From contig OW818654.1 of assembly GCA_942492935.1 (NCBI GenBank), positions 2,604,001 through 2,668,000 of the forward strand: DNA of 64,000 bases, read 5' to 3'. Positions 62,821 through 64,000 of the stretch are shown here, one piece after another. Position 1 is the first letter of the stretch. Each line of letters begins with the position of its first letter. Both the position numbers and the translations under genes were made by a program. The notes under the pieces are model-generated. The model was not told the origin of the DNA. It searched no databases and worked only from the letters and a program-made list of their open reading frames with translations. This DNA comes from JANJUO01 sp942492935. GTDB taxonomy: Bacteria > Bacteroidota > Ignavibacteria > Kapaibacteriales > UBA2268.

Positions 62821-63254
62821 ATATCACAACCAACTTTACAATAGTCCATTATACAAATATAATAAAATATTTTAAATTCAAACTAATTTATTTTGATTAG
62901 AAATTTGAGAAAACTTAGTCAATAATAACATTAATTGAGTTTGAAATTTCCATTTTATTAGTGAACTGTTTTTTTAAATTTGAAAATGTGTAATATTTGT
63001 AACTATTAGAATACTTTATGTAACATTTCATATATGATTCTAACATAATTTTGTACTTTACGAATTGTAATAAAACTAAATATATGAAAATCATCATAAA
63101 AGAGTTACAGGTATTGAAAGCCAGTATCAAGAGAACAAAGCAGAAAATCCGTGAACCTACTTGATAGAACTATAATAATTACTTAAATGTTTACCAAAAA
63201 TACTATTATTAGTTGAATTAAAAATTTTTATTAACCAATTTAGAAGATACTATA
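62821..63254. other. Gene-free region before the last operon
   Basis: 434 bp with no gene I can support. A minus-strand frame 62915-63130 has no start site context or recognisable content, and a plus-strand 26-codon frame from 63084 is too short to judge. Otherwise plain AT-rich DNA between divergent genes. Confidence 0.5.
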
Positions 63255-63857
63255 ATGACAGAAATTAAAATTGAAAAGAAAAAGACATTTATACCTTGGA
63301 TAATTGCAGGTGTAATAATATTGATTTTGATTGTTTATTTCTTTATGCTCAAAGATAACAAAGAAGAAGTAAAGGAAGTACAAAAAACAAATAAAGTGCT
63401 TCCAGAAGTTAAAACAGATTTAATAGATGTCAAAGAGAATAACAGCATAATTGCAAGTTATATCAATTTTGTCGAAAATGATAAAAACAATATGACTCTC
63501 GACCATAAATTTACTAATGCGGCTCTTTTGAAATTGACAGACGCAGTTGAAGCAATGTCAATTGAGATAAAATATGACATACAGCGTGATTTGGTCGAAT
63601 TAAAACAGCATATTAGCACGATTACGAAAGACCCATATATAAATACTCACGCGGACACTATCCGAAAGGCATGTGAACACTTAACGAATATAATGAAAAA
63701 TATGCAACAATACAGATTTCCATCATTAGAAAATGATATTGTTGAGTTGATAAAAGCATCAGAGGCAATTAATCCTGATGTTTTAGCATTAAAACAAAAA
63801 GATGCTGTAAAAAATTACTTTAGAAAAGCTGCGGAATTACTTAAAAAAATGAATTAA
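63255..63857 (+). CDS. Membrane-anchored helical protein, unknown function
   Basis: 200 residues: basic N-terminus, one membrane helix (about 13-32; FIPWIIAGVIILILIVYFF), a Lys/Glu linker, then an all-helical domain of about 130 residues (LLKLTDAVEAMSIEI, ADTIRKACEHLTNIM). It starts at ATG 63255 and is followed 21 bases later by a PRC-barrel gene with a good ribosome site, so both are probably one unit. Family not recognised. Confidence 0.65.
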   Translation: MTEIKIEKKKTFIPWIIAGVIILILIVYFFMLKDNKEEVKEVQKTNKVLPEVKTDLIDVKENNSIIASYINFVENDKNNMTLDHKFTNAALLKLTDAVEAMSIEIKYDIQRDLVELKQHISTITKDPYINTHADTIRKACEHLTNIMKNMQQYRFPSLENDIVELIKASEAINPDVLALKQKDAVKNYFRKAAELLKKMN

Positions 63858-63878
63858 TTATTCAAAGGAAATAAAATT

Positions 63879-64000
63879 ATGGAAGAGCTTAAAAAAAATC
63901 TTTTTTATCTAGCAGAATTGCCTGACTATCAAGTTGCTTCAGATTACAGTGATGTAAGAGGTTGGGATGTAATGGATGCAGATTATCGCTATATAGGAAA
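63879..64000 (+). CDS. PRC-barrel domain protein (partial at window end)
   Basis: The first 40 codons, beginning MEELKKNLFYLAELPDY and continuing SDYSDVRGWDVMDADYRYIG, match the start of PRC-barrel domains (small barrels found in RimM, photosynthetic reaction centre H subunits and stress proteins). AAAGGA lies nine bases upstream of ATG 63879. The rest is outside the window, so no function can be given. Confidence 0.8.
   Translation, partial: MEELKKNLFYLAELPDYQVASDYSDVRGWDVMDADYRYIG

Noticed and set aside
62915..63130. 71-residue minus-strand ORF before the last operon
   Set aside because: No ribosome site, no motif, AT-rich composition; likely chance.

Overview
This is a very AT-rich chromosomal window from a Gram-negative bacterium of the Bacteroidota/Chlorobi (FCB) group, possibly an Ignavibacteria- or Kapabacteria-like lineage. 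The sequence evidence is a fused LpxC-FabZ protein, a C-terminal type IX secretion sorting domain (48326-49711), a Wzi-like porin, OmpA/PD40 proteins, weak Shine-Dalgarno signals and a TTTG-N19-TAnnTTTG promoter before tRNA-His. I cannot name the species.

Layout. 1-4012: PBP4 peptidase (partial), HtrA protease and an MlaF-like ATPase. 4013-5111: hairpin repeats and a broken RhuM-Fic gene. 5112-10040: OmpA/PD40 protein and a DEAD-box helicase. 10269-14770: an accessory island of small toxin-antitoxin (TA) modules. In it a BrnT toxin gene is split precisely by an IS1380-like element whose own transposase carries an in-frame stop. 14954-22383: lipoprotein and a compact exopolysaccharide operon. 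22467-31000: GH3 glycosidase, thioesterase, threonine aldolase, polyprenol kinase-like protein, IspE, LpxB, MCE protein, RluA-type synthase and a methyltransferase. 31240-39082: a chemosensory operon (CheA with two HPt domains, CheW, CheR, CheB, a REC-PAS-kinase-REC-HPt hybrid and a lone receiver). 39494-44864: orphan UmuD, a cyclic-nucleotide-binding domain fused to aspartase, and an intact transposase-like gene that has lost catalytic residues. 45118-52617: two STAS proteins, LpxA, LpxC-FabZ, tRNA-Leu, tRNA-His, CoaD, a T9SS cargo and PrsW. 52621-64000: a co-oriented run with a WspF-like CheB whose phospho-acceptor Asp is Asn, a REC-SpoIIE phosphatase, a Gly-Asn-rich membrane-anchored protein, a HELTH peptidase/propeller protein, a large TPR histidine kinase and a PRC-barrel protein.

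How they fit together. Housekeeping functions centre on the outer membrane (lipid A, isoprenoids, lipid transport, polysaccharide export, envelope proteolysis). Regulation is dominated by phosphorelay and partner-switch parts: two CheBs, one CheA, two complex histidine kinases, a PP2C phosphatase and two STAS proteins. No methyl-accepting receptor and no RsbW-type kinase is visible here. The most unusual items are the IS-split toxin with a target duplication and flanking 46-bp repeats, the cNMP-aspartase fusion, the D53N CheB and its operon, and the apparently domesticated transposase.
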